Origin: Casuarius casuarius
Taxonomy: Eukaryota > Chordata > Aves > Casuariiformes > Casuariidae
DNA length: 64,000 bases
Direction of reading: 5' to 3'
Assembly (NCBI GenBank): GCA_003342895.1
Contig: PTFA01000276.1
Coordinates: 856,732 to 920,731, forward strand
Shown here: positions 1 to 12,500 of the stretch, piece by piece
Numbering within the stretch: the stretch's first letter is position 1
Layout: each line of letters begins with the position of its first letter
Program-made: the position numbers and the translations under genes
Notes under the pieces: generated by a model
What the model saw: only the letters and a program-made list of their open reading frames with translations
Database searches by the model: none
Told to the model about the DNA's origin: nothing

Positions 1-430
1 GATGGGCATGTTTGAAAGATTCAGAGCTTTTCAGTTTAAATACTGAAAGGGAAGCATCTGTGCCAGCTGTGAAACAGTATCAGTCTTCTCTGCTTACAAA
101 TGGTTCAAAAATCATAGATCACATTTATATACATTTCAGTTGACTTCCTAGAAGTATCACAAGGATGAGACAATTAGACTTTGGTAATGGATGGTTTCTG
201 TAAAATACTAGTTTGTTATAATGGTATGCAGTTTTATGCCTTTACCCATTCATTTTTACTTTAGCTGTAATTGCTTCATTAGCTTCAGGCCTGATCTGAA
301 GCTTCAGGTTTCTTTGGGTACTTGTTTCTTATGTTCTATTAGTATTGGAGAGAGGGGAAATTACTAGAACAGTTCATTTGTAAGTACAAGTTCCTTATCC
401 TTAAAGTGTCATTGCTTTTTATTTAAACAG
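1..430 (+). other. NLN: 3' part of an NLN intron
   Basis: AT-rich intronic sequence upstream of the first visible exon, ending in the acceptor AAACAG. No exon or repeat recognised. The preceding NLN exons and promoter are beyond the left edge. Confidence 0.8.
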
Positions 431-579
431 TGGAAAGAAGCATGCTGGATTTTCCCCAGCATGTGTCGCCTGACAAAGAGGTGCGCTTAGCAAGCACAGA
501 AGCTGATAAAAAGCTTTCTAATTTTGATGTGGAGATGAGCATGAGAGAAGACATATTTCAGAAGATTGTTTATTTGCAG
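431..579 (+). CDS. NLN: NLN exon (about residues 101-150; probably exon 3)
   Basis: The first exon in the window. It follows the acceptor at 429-430 and ends before the donor GTAAAT at 580. Its first codon is split: one base lies in the upstream exon, and a G would give Val ([10 protein letters not shown]). The translation continues [10 protein letters not shown]...[16 protein letters not shown], in the N-terminal helical half of the M3 fold. Calling it exon 3 assumes the 13-exon structure I recall for the mammalian gene. Confidence 0.93.
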
Positions 580-3500
580 GTAAATCACAATGACATTACT
601 GTGCATAATTTGTGGAAATGTAGATAAAATTCCCGCAGTGAAAAGAATTTATCTAAACAAGTTAGTATGTGCTATGTTTTTCAAAACACCCATCACTGCA
701 TTTGCTTTACCCGTTCCTGTAGCAGTCAAATCTTTCCAGGGAGACACAGCTATCCAAGTGGGGACTGCAGTTCCTCAGAAACATAAGCTGCTCTAGCCTG
801 GTGTTCCTGCTGTTTGCCTCCCATCTCTAGGTGTGTGTTTCCTTCTCTCTCCATTGAAATAGCTTTGACATTTGTCTAATCTTCCAGTGAGCTGGTTCAG
901 GAAGCTAGACCAGCAGAAGGAAACCCAGTAGGAAAAATAAAGTGAATTTTTTTCTGCTGGCTAAGCTTCCTGAACGGGTTTGCCCGGAGCATCACCAAGT
1001 GGGGAAGGAAAGAAAGGGTCAGTATAGCAATCTCTATTTTGATTGGCTTATGATGCTTTTGAATTTGAATCCAAGGTTGTGCTTTATCTCTGAAGTTGTT
1101 GAGAATTTAAAATTTTAAGTTATAAAAGTTATTGCTAGTAGCATACAACTGGGAGTGACCTCCACAGTCTTCTGTTCTGATCTGCTGTTTATAAGGCAGC
1201 CACGTTGTATACTCCTTCTTACGTGTTGCTTAAGCCTCAAAATAATACTAAAACTAAATTGAAAGATATGTTTACTGTTTGAACAAGTTTCTATCCCTTT
1301 GCATTTTTGTTGCATAGTTTCCCTTCTAAACTGAGCACCTGCATGGATGTTGTATTCTTCACCTGTACTGCTTATTTTGTTGCTCAAATAGGAAGAATGT
1401 TTGTTTTGGGGGTTTTGGTTTTGGTTTTGTTTTGTCCCCCCCCCCAAAATTGCATCTACTAACATTTAATTATCATTTTTCGGAAGGGTAATTTAAAAAT
1501 AATGCCCAGAAACTATTTAATGTGAACACCTGAAGTACCTGCATCTGTCCATGCTCCAAATGTGAATCTTCCCTTCCATCTCACCTACTTTTAAACTTCT
1601 TGTGGTGCTAATAGTACGTTGGAGCACTATTTCTTGGAGTCATTGTGCTTTTTGCAATGTTGACTGGGAGCCAGAGTTATATTTGCAGCATTGTATAAAA
1701 GTACCTTCCAATACCACTGTCTTCTATTGCTGTGTTTTCTAGGTGCATTTTCAAGTGTTTTCCTCTAACTGAATATCGTTGTTTACACGTACGTGTAGGT
1801 ATTTCATAGTCTCATTTTGAGGACCTTCTGATGTATGTTGACAAATAGTGCTTTATGTTCAGGGGTTTTTTTTCCCCCCTAATCTGTTGCTATTCAATAA
1901 ATTTTGATATGCATTTATTATTTGCTGTGATTTCCCCCCCCCCTCAGTATAATCTACACAGATAAAGTTAGAGATAATCTGTAATATCTGTGTATCTATC
2001 TATTTTTTAACTTAGAGGAATCTTTAATAGTACTGGTAGTGAAAGTAGTTCTAGTAGTGAAAACCAATTGCTATTATTCAGCAGTATTACTTTCTATTAA
2101 TTTTTTATATTTTTATTTGATGCTTTCCTACTTCATTTTCCTTTGCAGTAATATCTGTCTTTTATAACAATTAGAATTGTTAATTAAATCTTCATTTAAT
2201 TTTTTTAGCTATCTTTTTTTGGCTGAACTGCAGCATGCAGGCATGTTTTAGCCTTAGCTTTCCAGAGATATGACCTGCACTAAGATCTGAGCATTCGTCA
2301 ACTTCATAATAGCTAAGAAAGTAGTAACACTTATTGCTGTAGGAAGGCAGATGTGAAATTGCCAACAGTGCAAGACCGAGCGAGTCTTGCTATTTCCTGA
2401 TCATAATACAAAATTCTTGCCTAATTCATCTTCTCCTGTTAGAAACTCTTAGTTGAAATGTCAGGTGCCAGGAGCAGATGAAAAAGGGTCCTCCACAAAC
2501 AGAGATGTTCCGTTGAAGTCATTTTATCATTTTAAACAAACCAGTAAAACATTTTGATTAAATCAGTGTTTTTTTGTAGCCTTGCTGAGGATATAATAGT
2601 TGGGATACATGAGTTCAGTTTCACGATCTTGGGGGGAGAGGGGGCAGATTAAAATACAATAAAGAGAATGAGGCCCCTCACACTCGAAGCTTATTTATAG
2701 AGATAATCCACTACATGATGACTAAATCTCCTAGCTCTCGGTGACATCTTGAACGTTTTTGCTCCCTTTATCCAGGACTAAACCTATAAAAGTTATTAAC
2801 TGTTTATGATTCTTCTTGAATTCTGCTTTATTTAAGAATAGTTCATGGTGGAAAATGTGTGACATATTTGTTTTCAGTTTAAAAATGTGGAAATAATGTG
2901 GTTTTTTTATTTTCTCAACACATTGAGGGAAAAATGCCACTTAGGTTTGTTATTGAATATGTTCCAAATCTTATTCTTCAGGAAACTTTTACTTTGGGGT
3001 CTGAAATTTTGAATAAAAGTGAATTTGGTAGTGCAACTATCATTTTAAATGTTTTCACTCCTAACATCTGCACATGTTGGCTAGCAGAGGCATGTTTAAG
3101 AATGTTGCCAGTCTTCTCCACCCACACACCCTCAGGAAACTCGGCCTGATGTAAACAGCTGCTGCTGCGGTTTTTCTTCCTGATATTCTAAATAGGTTTC
3201 TCTTCTTATTCTGCCTCAAGACTTCTTCATGGAATGGGGTAGCATAGTTGTTCAAAAACAAATATAAATGGTATTTAAAATCATCAGCCATGACCATTTA
3301 AAAATTCTGTGAAGTTCCAAAATTTCATGTGTAGTAGTATACTCACAATTAGCACTTCTGTTGCAGTTGTTGTTCATCAAAGGAACAGTGAATGGCGTGG
3401 AGCATCCTGAACAGACACAAGATGACTGCAGAGCACGCTTAGTTCCTCTGCCTGTGGGAGTTTATACAGTTACTCATCCTTAAAGTCCTGACTAGTCCTC

Positions 3501-6500
3501 TTGAATGTGGCTGTCCTTGCCTCAAGCATGTCTGTGATGGAGATAAGCTTCCCAAAGGCTACTGTTAAGACTAGAAGCTACTTGATATTGCTGCCTTGTA
3601 AAGTGTATGCAGAGATGCACAGTAATCAGGAGGAGGAGGAAGAACCCTAAATTAGTTTTCTCCTTTCTTTCAAAAGAATCTCTTTTTCTTTCTTAGCTCT
3701 AGAAGGAGCCAATGTTCACTGGCCATAAGGGCTTACAATTAGTATTTATGAATCCCCTCCTTCTGCCTGAAGTCTCTACTGGGTTCAGGTCCAAGAGATG
3801 TTTGGGAGCGTGACAGTTTCATTTTCAAATATATCCGATGAGGGTGGGGGAATCCCTCACAACACCTGAGTAACTCAGACTTTTCACAATCCTCTGTCCT
3901 TAATTGTTACTTCAATAAAAGAAGTGTCTCTTTAGAGATCAGATGACTCACATTTTTTCAGACCCTTTCTGTTTCTGAGCCTTGCAACACAGCTAAAAAT
4001 GTTAATGCAATGACAGTATCTATGTTTTTCACCTCTATCATGGTGAAGTCATGCTTTTCCTATCATACCAATCTTAGCCCAGAAAAAAAAAAGGGAATTG
4101 TGAGTTGCCTAGTGGAAAAACGATACATCAAAATTCTAATTATTTCAAATATCAAATATTGTTTTACTCAATATCATAGCATTACTTGAGAATCCTAGAC
4201 CTAGTGCTTGGTAGCATATGAACTTTATCAAGCTGCAGAATAGCAGGGTGTACTCTTTGCCAGACGCAGAACAGGAAGTCTGAGAGTCACAGGGAAGAGG
4301 ATAATAGCATTCCTATTATTTCTTTGTGTTGGGAAGTATTCTGTATGGTTTATCTTACGCATTTATCACAAATGAGGGTTGAAAATGTGAGATTTGACTT
4401 GGGGAGGAGACAAGTTCCTCCCAAAAGGAAGGATCTATCTTTTTACATCACTTTAGGAGAGCAAAACAGCAGAGGCCCAGCGCTGCAAAAAAATTATAGC
4501 CATGGTGAAGAGTGCACTGTGTAACCACAGTACTCATACATCATTGACTTCGGCTGTGTGGTGACCTACACTAGGTTTCTCATCCAACTCTAAAAAAAAA
4601 AAATCTTTAAAAGAATTACCTGTAAACAGATAATATTAAAAAGAAAAAGTATTCTTCATCATTTGACTATGGTATTATCAGTAAACTAAGCTAAATCTGC
4701 CTAATGCTTTAGAAAAGTTGGTTTACCACAAAGTGAAATGATTGTTGTCAGTACTTTTTTAATTGGACTGAAAAATTCTTGTGCATAAGTGTGTTGTGCC
4801 CAATTGTACTAATGCTTAGCAGTTCTGCCCTTCTGCCCTTCCTCACTGCATGTTGAGCAGGAGTGAAGACTTGTAACTATCTTCCTTGAAGAGCAAAAAG
4901 AAAGCTGAACTCATTCTAAATTCTTCCATGATTCTAAAAACCCATCTCCACTAATTTTTTATCCTATACATCTATATATAGACTATATATATACACATCT
5001 ATATATACACCTATACATAGGAGATCTTGCCACTGAAGAACACTGCTGAAGAACAGGACAATACCAGTGGTTATGATCACAGAAATACTGTTTAAAATAG
5101 GGAGTGGCTGGTTTTCCTCAGTCTCTACTAAACTGTATTAGCACCTGAGCAGTTTTCTTCTGCCTGTTCCAGTTGACCACTTGAGGTTTTGAGAGAGCAG
5201 GTCAGTCCCTGTGTGATTATTCAGTCACTTGTATTTTGAGCTTTGCTTTTCAGTGGTCGCAGTCCCACTGAGCTTATCCTGTGTTTCTTGTCAGTAGATA
5301 CTTTTGGCTCCCAGCCTACAGAATGGCAGTGTATCAGCTTTCATCAAAAAAGGAGGTGGTAAGAAGCCACTTTAGTATTAGCTGTGTATTAAATACATAT
5401 CTAACTATTTTTCTTTTTCAGAAAAAAATAGGATAAATTTGTCATCAGTTGTCATCATCGTACTTCTGTACTCACTCAGGCTGTCTGCTTTGGCTGGACA
5501 TTACATCAGACTTTGTTGTAAATTATGGAAAATCTGTGTGATTGCATTCATTCTGTTGTCAGAACCTTTGTTACACTTCACTAATAGATTTGATCACACC
5601 AGTGAGGCGCTGGTCAGAGTAGGCATCATTCATGTGTTGTCATTGTGTGAATTCTTTTTAAATCAGAGTTGGAAAAATACCTGTTTCAGAGTTATTATTA
5701 TTTATTTTCTTCTGGGGTACAATTGGGTTCTTGTCGCTCATCCTCTCTGTTTAAGGGAGAGATAATTTGCACTGACAGGTCATTAGTTGACAGTTGTGTA
5801 ACTCTCTAATAAAATTTGCATGTTTCAACATCCTTACTTTTCAGAGGTGCCAGTCAAGAATTAATTGTAAGTAGGTAAGTTGATGAGAGGGTTGTTAAGA
5901 CAAGTCAGAGCTGATTCCAACAGCTTCCAACATTTAAGGTGAACTTTAAAATACATCTTTTTTAACAAGTACTATAACTCGTACCTTTTTAAAATTTTCA
6001 CTTTATGATGGTGGAAGGTGAAGTTAAAATATTTAGAGCATTATTTTCAATTTAGGACAACAATGGTAAGTTTCCGAATTAAGTTGTTATGGTCCAGTTG
6101 GTTTGAATGAATGTTTCTTTTTAAGTTAGACTCTCACAGGACTGTTTTAGTGGTCTGTTGCAACCAGTATCTTGTCTTTTAATGTCAGTTGCTTTAGAAA
6201 ATGATCATTCAAGAATCTTCATAATGGCACAACCAGCCTTAGAAATACTGATTATTTGTTGTCACTGACTTCTTCTGAAAGATGAAGATTTATATGCTTG
6301 AATTTTATCTCATCTGATACTTGCAGTGAGCCTGAAACTGTGTTTCCTTATGGCACTTCTGCAAGTTAATGATGTAAGAAAGCTACAGAAAGAGCTTAAG
6401 TGCACTGTACTACAAACATAAAGGACTTGTCATTACGACAGCATGTAAATGCTTCTGTTCTTGTTTCTGACTGTGATATCTGGTAAAAGAAAATTGCTTT

Positions 6501-9500
6501 ACAACTTTTCTACATCAATGAAAGAATATTATTTTATAGGGTAACTTTTTTAAAACACTAAAATCCAGGATGCTGCACTGTTTCTATAGTGCTGTTCTAA
6601 AGAACAGGTCTGTTCAGACCATTCTTTTGGTAGGTATGTTTCTCACACCATGTTGTGAAAGAAATTCTTATTATGCTCTAATGTCATTTCAGCAAACCTG
6701 CGATCTTGAAAATGTAAAGCCTGAAACAAAGCGATATCTAGAGAAATCGGTTCAAATGGGAAAAAGGAATGGACTCCATCTTCCTAAAGAAGTGCAGAAT
6801 GTAAGTATGGATTCTTAGATTGTAAAGCAAAGCGAAAAAATTGTTGAAAGGATGAAATTATGGTTGTGTAGCTAAACTATTAAGCACATATTTGAACTTA
6901 GTTCTTTTGGAGCTTGCTTAATTACTGCTCTAATCTTAACTGTCTGTTCTTAGTCCCAGATCCATCCTTTAAACTTCAATCATTTAAAGGTTTTTAAGTT
7001 AGTTAGATTCCCACAGTACTCAGTGGATAGAGAAGGTATCGCCTGTCTTAGGTTTCTTTTAATCTGAAGGACTATCTGGAAGAAGTTTGCTATATCTTCT
7101 GATCAGAGAAGACACCTAAATTACTGAATTCCTTGGATTCCTAACCAAGAAGCCTTGCAAAAATGTGAACTGTGAGTCCAGGCTTCAAAGTGTGTATGTC
7201 ATGATTGTTGCAAAGACACAGCTATTTTAATTTCAAATATTAGCCAACGTCGTAAGTCCAAGATTTTCAAAGATGCTAGTGATTTTGGATAACAAACTTG
7301 AGGTAGCTTCAAGGGAGCTCAGGCAGCACTGAGAATCTTGGCCCCATGAAGGGAGGATTTGCTCAAGCGTATTAAAGCTGAAAATCATGAAGTAAAGTTT
7401 TCGGCATTTGAGATGCTGAAATAATTCTCCTTAAATTCTGGCCTGTTATGTAACAGTCTAGATGTATGACTCTTGAATAGATTTCCCTTCGCTGAAAACA
7501 ATCATTCGTCATGCACATCCTTCAGCTAGTGGGACCATTGTCTTATATGTATTTACATTCCATAAAGGCAGCTGATTCTTCTAGAAGAACTTTTAAATAC
7601 TCTATAAGGAGACAATAGTTGAATTACATTTAAGTAAAATCTTGACTAATGATAGTCTATGCCAAATTTGTATTTATGTAGTGTTGTTACTGGTAAATAC
7701 TGTTTATGTGAACTTGACAGTAAAGGGCAGAGACATGCTGTAAGATACATGAGAAAATGTTTCAGAGAAGTGAAAGGATTTAGAAAAGGTTTTTGGAATG
7801 CTCTTCTACACTATGGCTCTGTTCTCCTCCTTTAGTCTTACATTCACAATCCCAAAGGAGTGCTTTTCAACTGGTTGCATGCTTTTTATTCCCTTGATTC
7901 CCCTCGATTTTAGTGGATATTTTTATATTCAAAATTAGGCTTTACAAATATGAGAAAATAACTAAATGAAGGCACATAATGCTATTCAGAGAAGTTTTTA
8001 ACATGGTCAGTACCCTCTGAGTTGAATTTTTTGAAATGTTTTGAAATGTTATTGGAATGGTAGCCCCACCCAGGATTCATTGGCAACAGTATTGCTCAGG
8101 ACCACAAGAAAATAAAAAGGTAAAAGTGAGCCTGAACCTTGCTAGAAAAAGTGAAATGCTATTCATGTGTAGGTTAATAATTGCCAAGCATTCAAAGTTT
8201 GTTTTTCGAGTAAGTTTCAGTTTATATTTGATTTAGGAAATAAAGACAATGAAGAAAAAATTGAGTGAGCTGTGTATAGATTTTAACAAAAACCTGAATG
8301 AAGAAAACACATTTCTTGTATTTTCTAAGCAAGAACTTGGTAAGTAGTACACTTGCTTTTTTCATTTCTTCAGTTCTCCAGTTGTATTAGAGTAATCTTT
8401 CTTGGCCCACTGAGTGATGGTTAGATAAAATGGAATCCTGGCTGCATTCCAATCTTCTCTATTTCCTTGTTAATCCTTCCCCAAGGTTAGTTTAGAATTA
8501 CCCTTTGTAGAGTTAAGTTCTTCATAGACTACGGCTTCCTGGACTGTTTGCCTTGCATAAATTTAGTGTATCTGGCCTGTTTTTTTTCATAACTTTACTT
8601 TTCTCTGCATCTTTTTGTCTGTTCTCTGCCATCAGGCAACCCAGTGTGTATTTTGTTCATTACAATTATCTGAAAAACTTTTCTATCCTACAAGATAGTT
8701 AAGCTACTTCAATCATTTAAATGCTGGTTTAAAAATTTCATGTGATAGGGGACTTGGGGATTCATTATCTGAAGGGCATGGTATAAAATGTTCTTTAATA
8801 ACACTAGAGAAGATATTTTAAAAGCCATATTCAATTTTAATCTAGCCCTACATTTATTTCTCTTTTGCTCACAAGTAAAATGTTACCAATTTTCATTTTG
8901 CTTGGTTTTGATTTGAAAAAGTATTGGCAAATAGTTGTAAAAAGAAGAGTTGTTTTTCTATGGAGACTCCTGATGTTAAACTGAGTTGTAGCAAAACAAA
9001 TGCATTAATCTCACAAAATGAGAGGGGAGGTAGCTAATTCTGGTGAACATGGTTTATTAAATTATGTTCCACAGAAGGCCTTCCCGATGACTTTATTAAG
9101 AGTTTAGAGAAAACTGTGGAAGACAAGTATAAAATAACTTTGAAGTATCCCCACTATTTTCCTGTCATGAAGAAGTGCTGCATTTCAGAAACCAGGAGAG
9201 AATTGGAATCTGCCTTTAACACAAGATGCAAAGAGGTACCTCATATATCAACTGTTCTACCACAGGGTAATGACAGAGTTGAAAAATGGAGCTAGCCGTT
9301 CAAGTGTTAGGTTTGAGCTCTATATATCGTCTAGCACTACTAAATCAAAACCTGTCAGTGCAGTCTTTAACGTTTCCTCGTTCCAGTTTATTCTTATGGA
9401 TAAAGACTGTAGGAGCTGATGATCTGTGCATGTGTGTCAAAGTTTCACTGGTGCTGTTAACAGAAGTAGGATCTTGTTCTGTTGCCAGATTTCCCTACAG

Positions 9501-12500
9501 TGTAATCTGCAGCTACTTGTTGGCACTTTTCTCCCAGAGGAGGCTTTCTGAGTGTAGCTTCTGAAGTGGGATTCTTCAGAATGAAAGGGGTTGTTTGAGT
9601 GCACATTTTAATTATGAAATGCAGGCAAAATGTGAAATAAATGCTGGGTTTTTTTTTTTAAAAAAAAAAGTCATTTAATTATCTGAAAAATAGCTGGAAA
9701 CGTCTTATAAAGAGGAGAAATCATTTCACAAAAAATTTGTTTGAAACTGATGAGAGCAGACACCCAGATAGGTACAAAATAATGAAAAGGGTAGAAAGGA
9801 TAGAAGAAGTGTCATTCAAGCAATTGTACCAACCATTCGTTAGAGAACAATGGCAGAGTTGAGCTTTTATACTTGAAGTGCTGGGAAATGTAAAGAGTAC
9901 AAGATAAGATAATATGGCACCAAGAACTGAACACTGTGTTCGAAAGCTAGCACATTTAAAGGGATATGCTGTTAAAGCTGTGGGACCATCTTCAAACCTA
10001 GTGTTCTACGTGTACCTTGTAAAAAGGTTTTTCCCAGTGAAATCATGCTTTTCCAGGAAACGGAGAATAACACAGCTATATTTTCAGCTTCTCGGGGACC
10101 CTCCTCTACATTTAGGCCAGGGTTTGAGTTTTGTGCGTTTCAGATGAATGTTATCCCTTCTTACTCTGACTGCTGTTGTCAGAGTGAACAAAATAAGGAA
10201 ACTTGCAAACAAACTTTGCGTGTTGGCCTAGTAGTCTGTCCTTACCGTTAGTCTTTGCAGTCTGTCTTCGGCAGGAACTAGCAATTTAAGCCTCCTCTAA
10301 GTTGTATCCCTGTTATCTTTCATGTGTTTAAATGATTGAGAAAGGAATCAACTCTTTGTAACACTCAAATATTTCCTTAAAAGGAAACTGTATATCTTTT
10401 AATTTTTAGCTGTCTGTAATCAAATGCTGCAACAAAAAATTACAAGAATCAAGCTAAACTTATATTTTTATATATGTAAGTCTTAATGTGTTTCATTTTA
10501 AATATTTGCTGTTCTTTATGATTACAGATGTTATTCAGATAATTGTTTTCATAACGTGCATTGGCTGGTTTGAGTTCACAAAATTGCCTTTTTTTCTATT
10601 TTAGGAGAACACCCGAATTCTTCAGCAGTTGCTTCCACTAAGGGCAAAAGTAGCAGAGCTTCTTGGATATAATACTCATGCCAACTTTGTCCTGGAAGTG
10701 AACACTGCGAAGAGCACAGAAAACGTAACAGCCTTCTTAGGTTTGTTTTTATTTATAAATATACTTTTATATTTAGAGTGGCAACATGACTTCTCAGCCA
10801 AGATTAATTTAAATACATAATTGGGTCACAGCATGCATCATTTTCAGATAGAAAAGGAGCTCTCTGTTGCCTCTGTTCTGGCACATTGAAAATAACTGCT
10901 TTGGGGCAGCCAGTACAGATAAACTGCTATGTCTTTCTCTGCCCCAAAATGCAGTTATCCTAATTTGGAAGCAGAATAACATGTGCAGCATAAGCATATG
11001 TTCAAGAGGCTGTGTCACAGTTGCAGCTTTTTATTCCCTTAAGTTAGCTGCAGGTTTTTTGTGTCTGTAGCCTTAGCATCTCTTTCTGTACACTGATAGA
11101 ACCGCATTAAGTATAATAAAAGATGCAAGTCTGCTCCAAGAGAAAAGATAATTCTTATGTCATAAAAGGTTTTAGAGGAGCAGCTTATAACTCATTAAGG
11201 CACAGAGTGCCCTTTTTAGTAATCCACTTCTGTATTTGCCTTTCTATGTAAGTGTTTTCTGTTCTGGTTACAAGAGAATGAAACTTTTGTTAGAGGTACA
11301 AAGGAATTCTGATCAATGCAGCTCAATGATTTTTTCCACAACAGCTGCTTCTGATGGATGCTTTTGTAGGGCGGAGAAATTTTTACAGAGTACTTGCATC
11401 CATTATTTAAAAGTGAAATGGCCGTGCATGATCTTTTGATGAGTGACAGAGGACTGTGGGGCTAGAATAGTTACTTATGCCATGATGGCTTATGTGCCTG
11501 GGTATGATTGTTGTGACACCTGTGCATTCTGAGATATTTTAAAAGATGTGTAACTCCTAGCTGTTTTTAAATATCTATACATAAGTAGATGAATGAGGTA
11601 GTTATACCTGAACTGATGTCGCTGAGCATCTTACATCGTGGCAGGTGAACTCCTGAGCTGACTGAGAGGTTAATAGAAAGCAAATATGTGCTCAGCATCT
11701 ATATAATTGTAATGCAGAATGCTTAGTTAATGAACGCAGTTTTTTGAGTTTCCTCTCTATTCAAGGCAAAAAAGACTTCTGAAAATAAGTACTTCAGAAT
11801 CAATTTGACAGCTACACTGCTCTAATTTTTTTCAGTTATTTCAATTTGGAAAAAGAATAGTAAAGCAAAAGCTCTTTGCGATATGAAAAACAGCACGTGT
11901 TACTTAACGCTTTAAAAAAAAATGTGCTTCTGTAAAAGCTATCTTTTACATATAACTAGTCCTGAAGTCACTGTAACAGAACAGCCTTCTCCACATTCAT
12001 ATGATTTTTCTTTTATACTGTAGTAAGGTAAAATTATTTTAACCTTTCTTTTTTTTAAACAACATCTGAGTGTTTTTTCAGTTTAGATCTTTGGGGGTTT
12101 TTGATGATGCAGTCTCCACAAGCTGGAAAAAAAAATCTGGAATGACCTGAATACTCTCTGAAGATACAGGCCCTGTAATGGAATTTGATCTGAAAAGAGA
12201 GAGATTTTGAAAATTTTGAACTGCACAGTTTATGGCTTTGTGTGTAGTCATCCTGTTGACTTCATTGGGTCAATTCATGTGCATAGAGTTAAGTTTAACT
12301 TCCTGGAATTTTGCAGTTCCACATAATAATTAATGTTTCTTTATTAGCATGTCCTAAGACTGCTTAGTCTTTTTAACCAAGAGAATCATGTATTTATATT
12401 TCATAAAAATAAACACCCAAAAAATTATTTAGTGCAGCAATAAGATCTGTTTGGTAGTCGTGGCGTTCTGTGTTTGCACAGCAGTCAAGAAGTTCAAATG

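Larger units (their letters stand above)
580..6692 (+). other. NLN: NLN intron, about 6.1 kb
   Basis: AT-rich. It holds a strong hairpin (895-975), a G/T-rich tract followed by ten C (1401-1445), a 14-bp palindrome (1784-1797) and a TA/CA-rich microsatellite (4969-5021). A 108-codon hydrophobic ORF at 5439-5765 looks like chance. No further gene seen. Confidence 0.8.

Noticed and set aside
5439..5765. 108-codon hydrophobic ORF in an intron
   Set aside because: Starts at a non-ATG codon, lies in T-rich intron sequence that favours hydrophobic codons, and matches no family.
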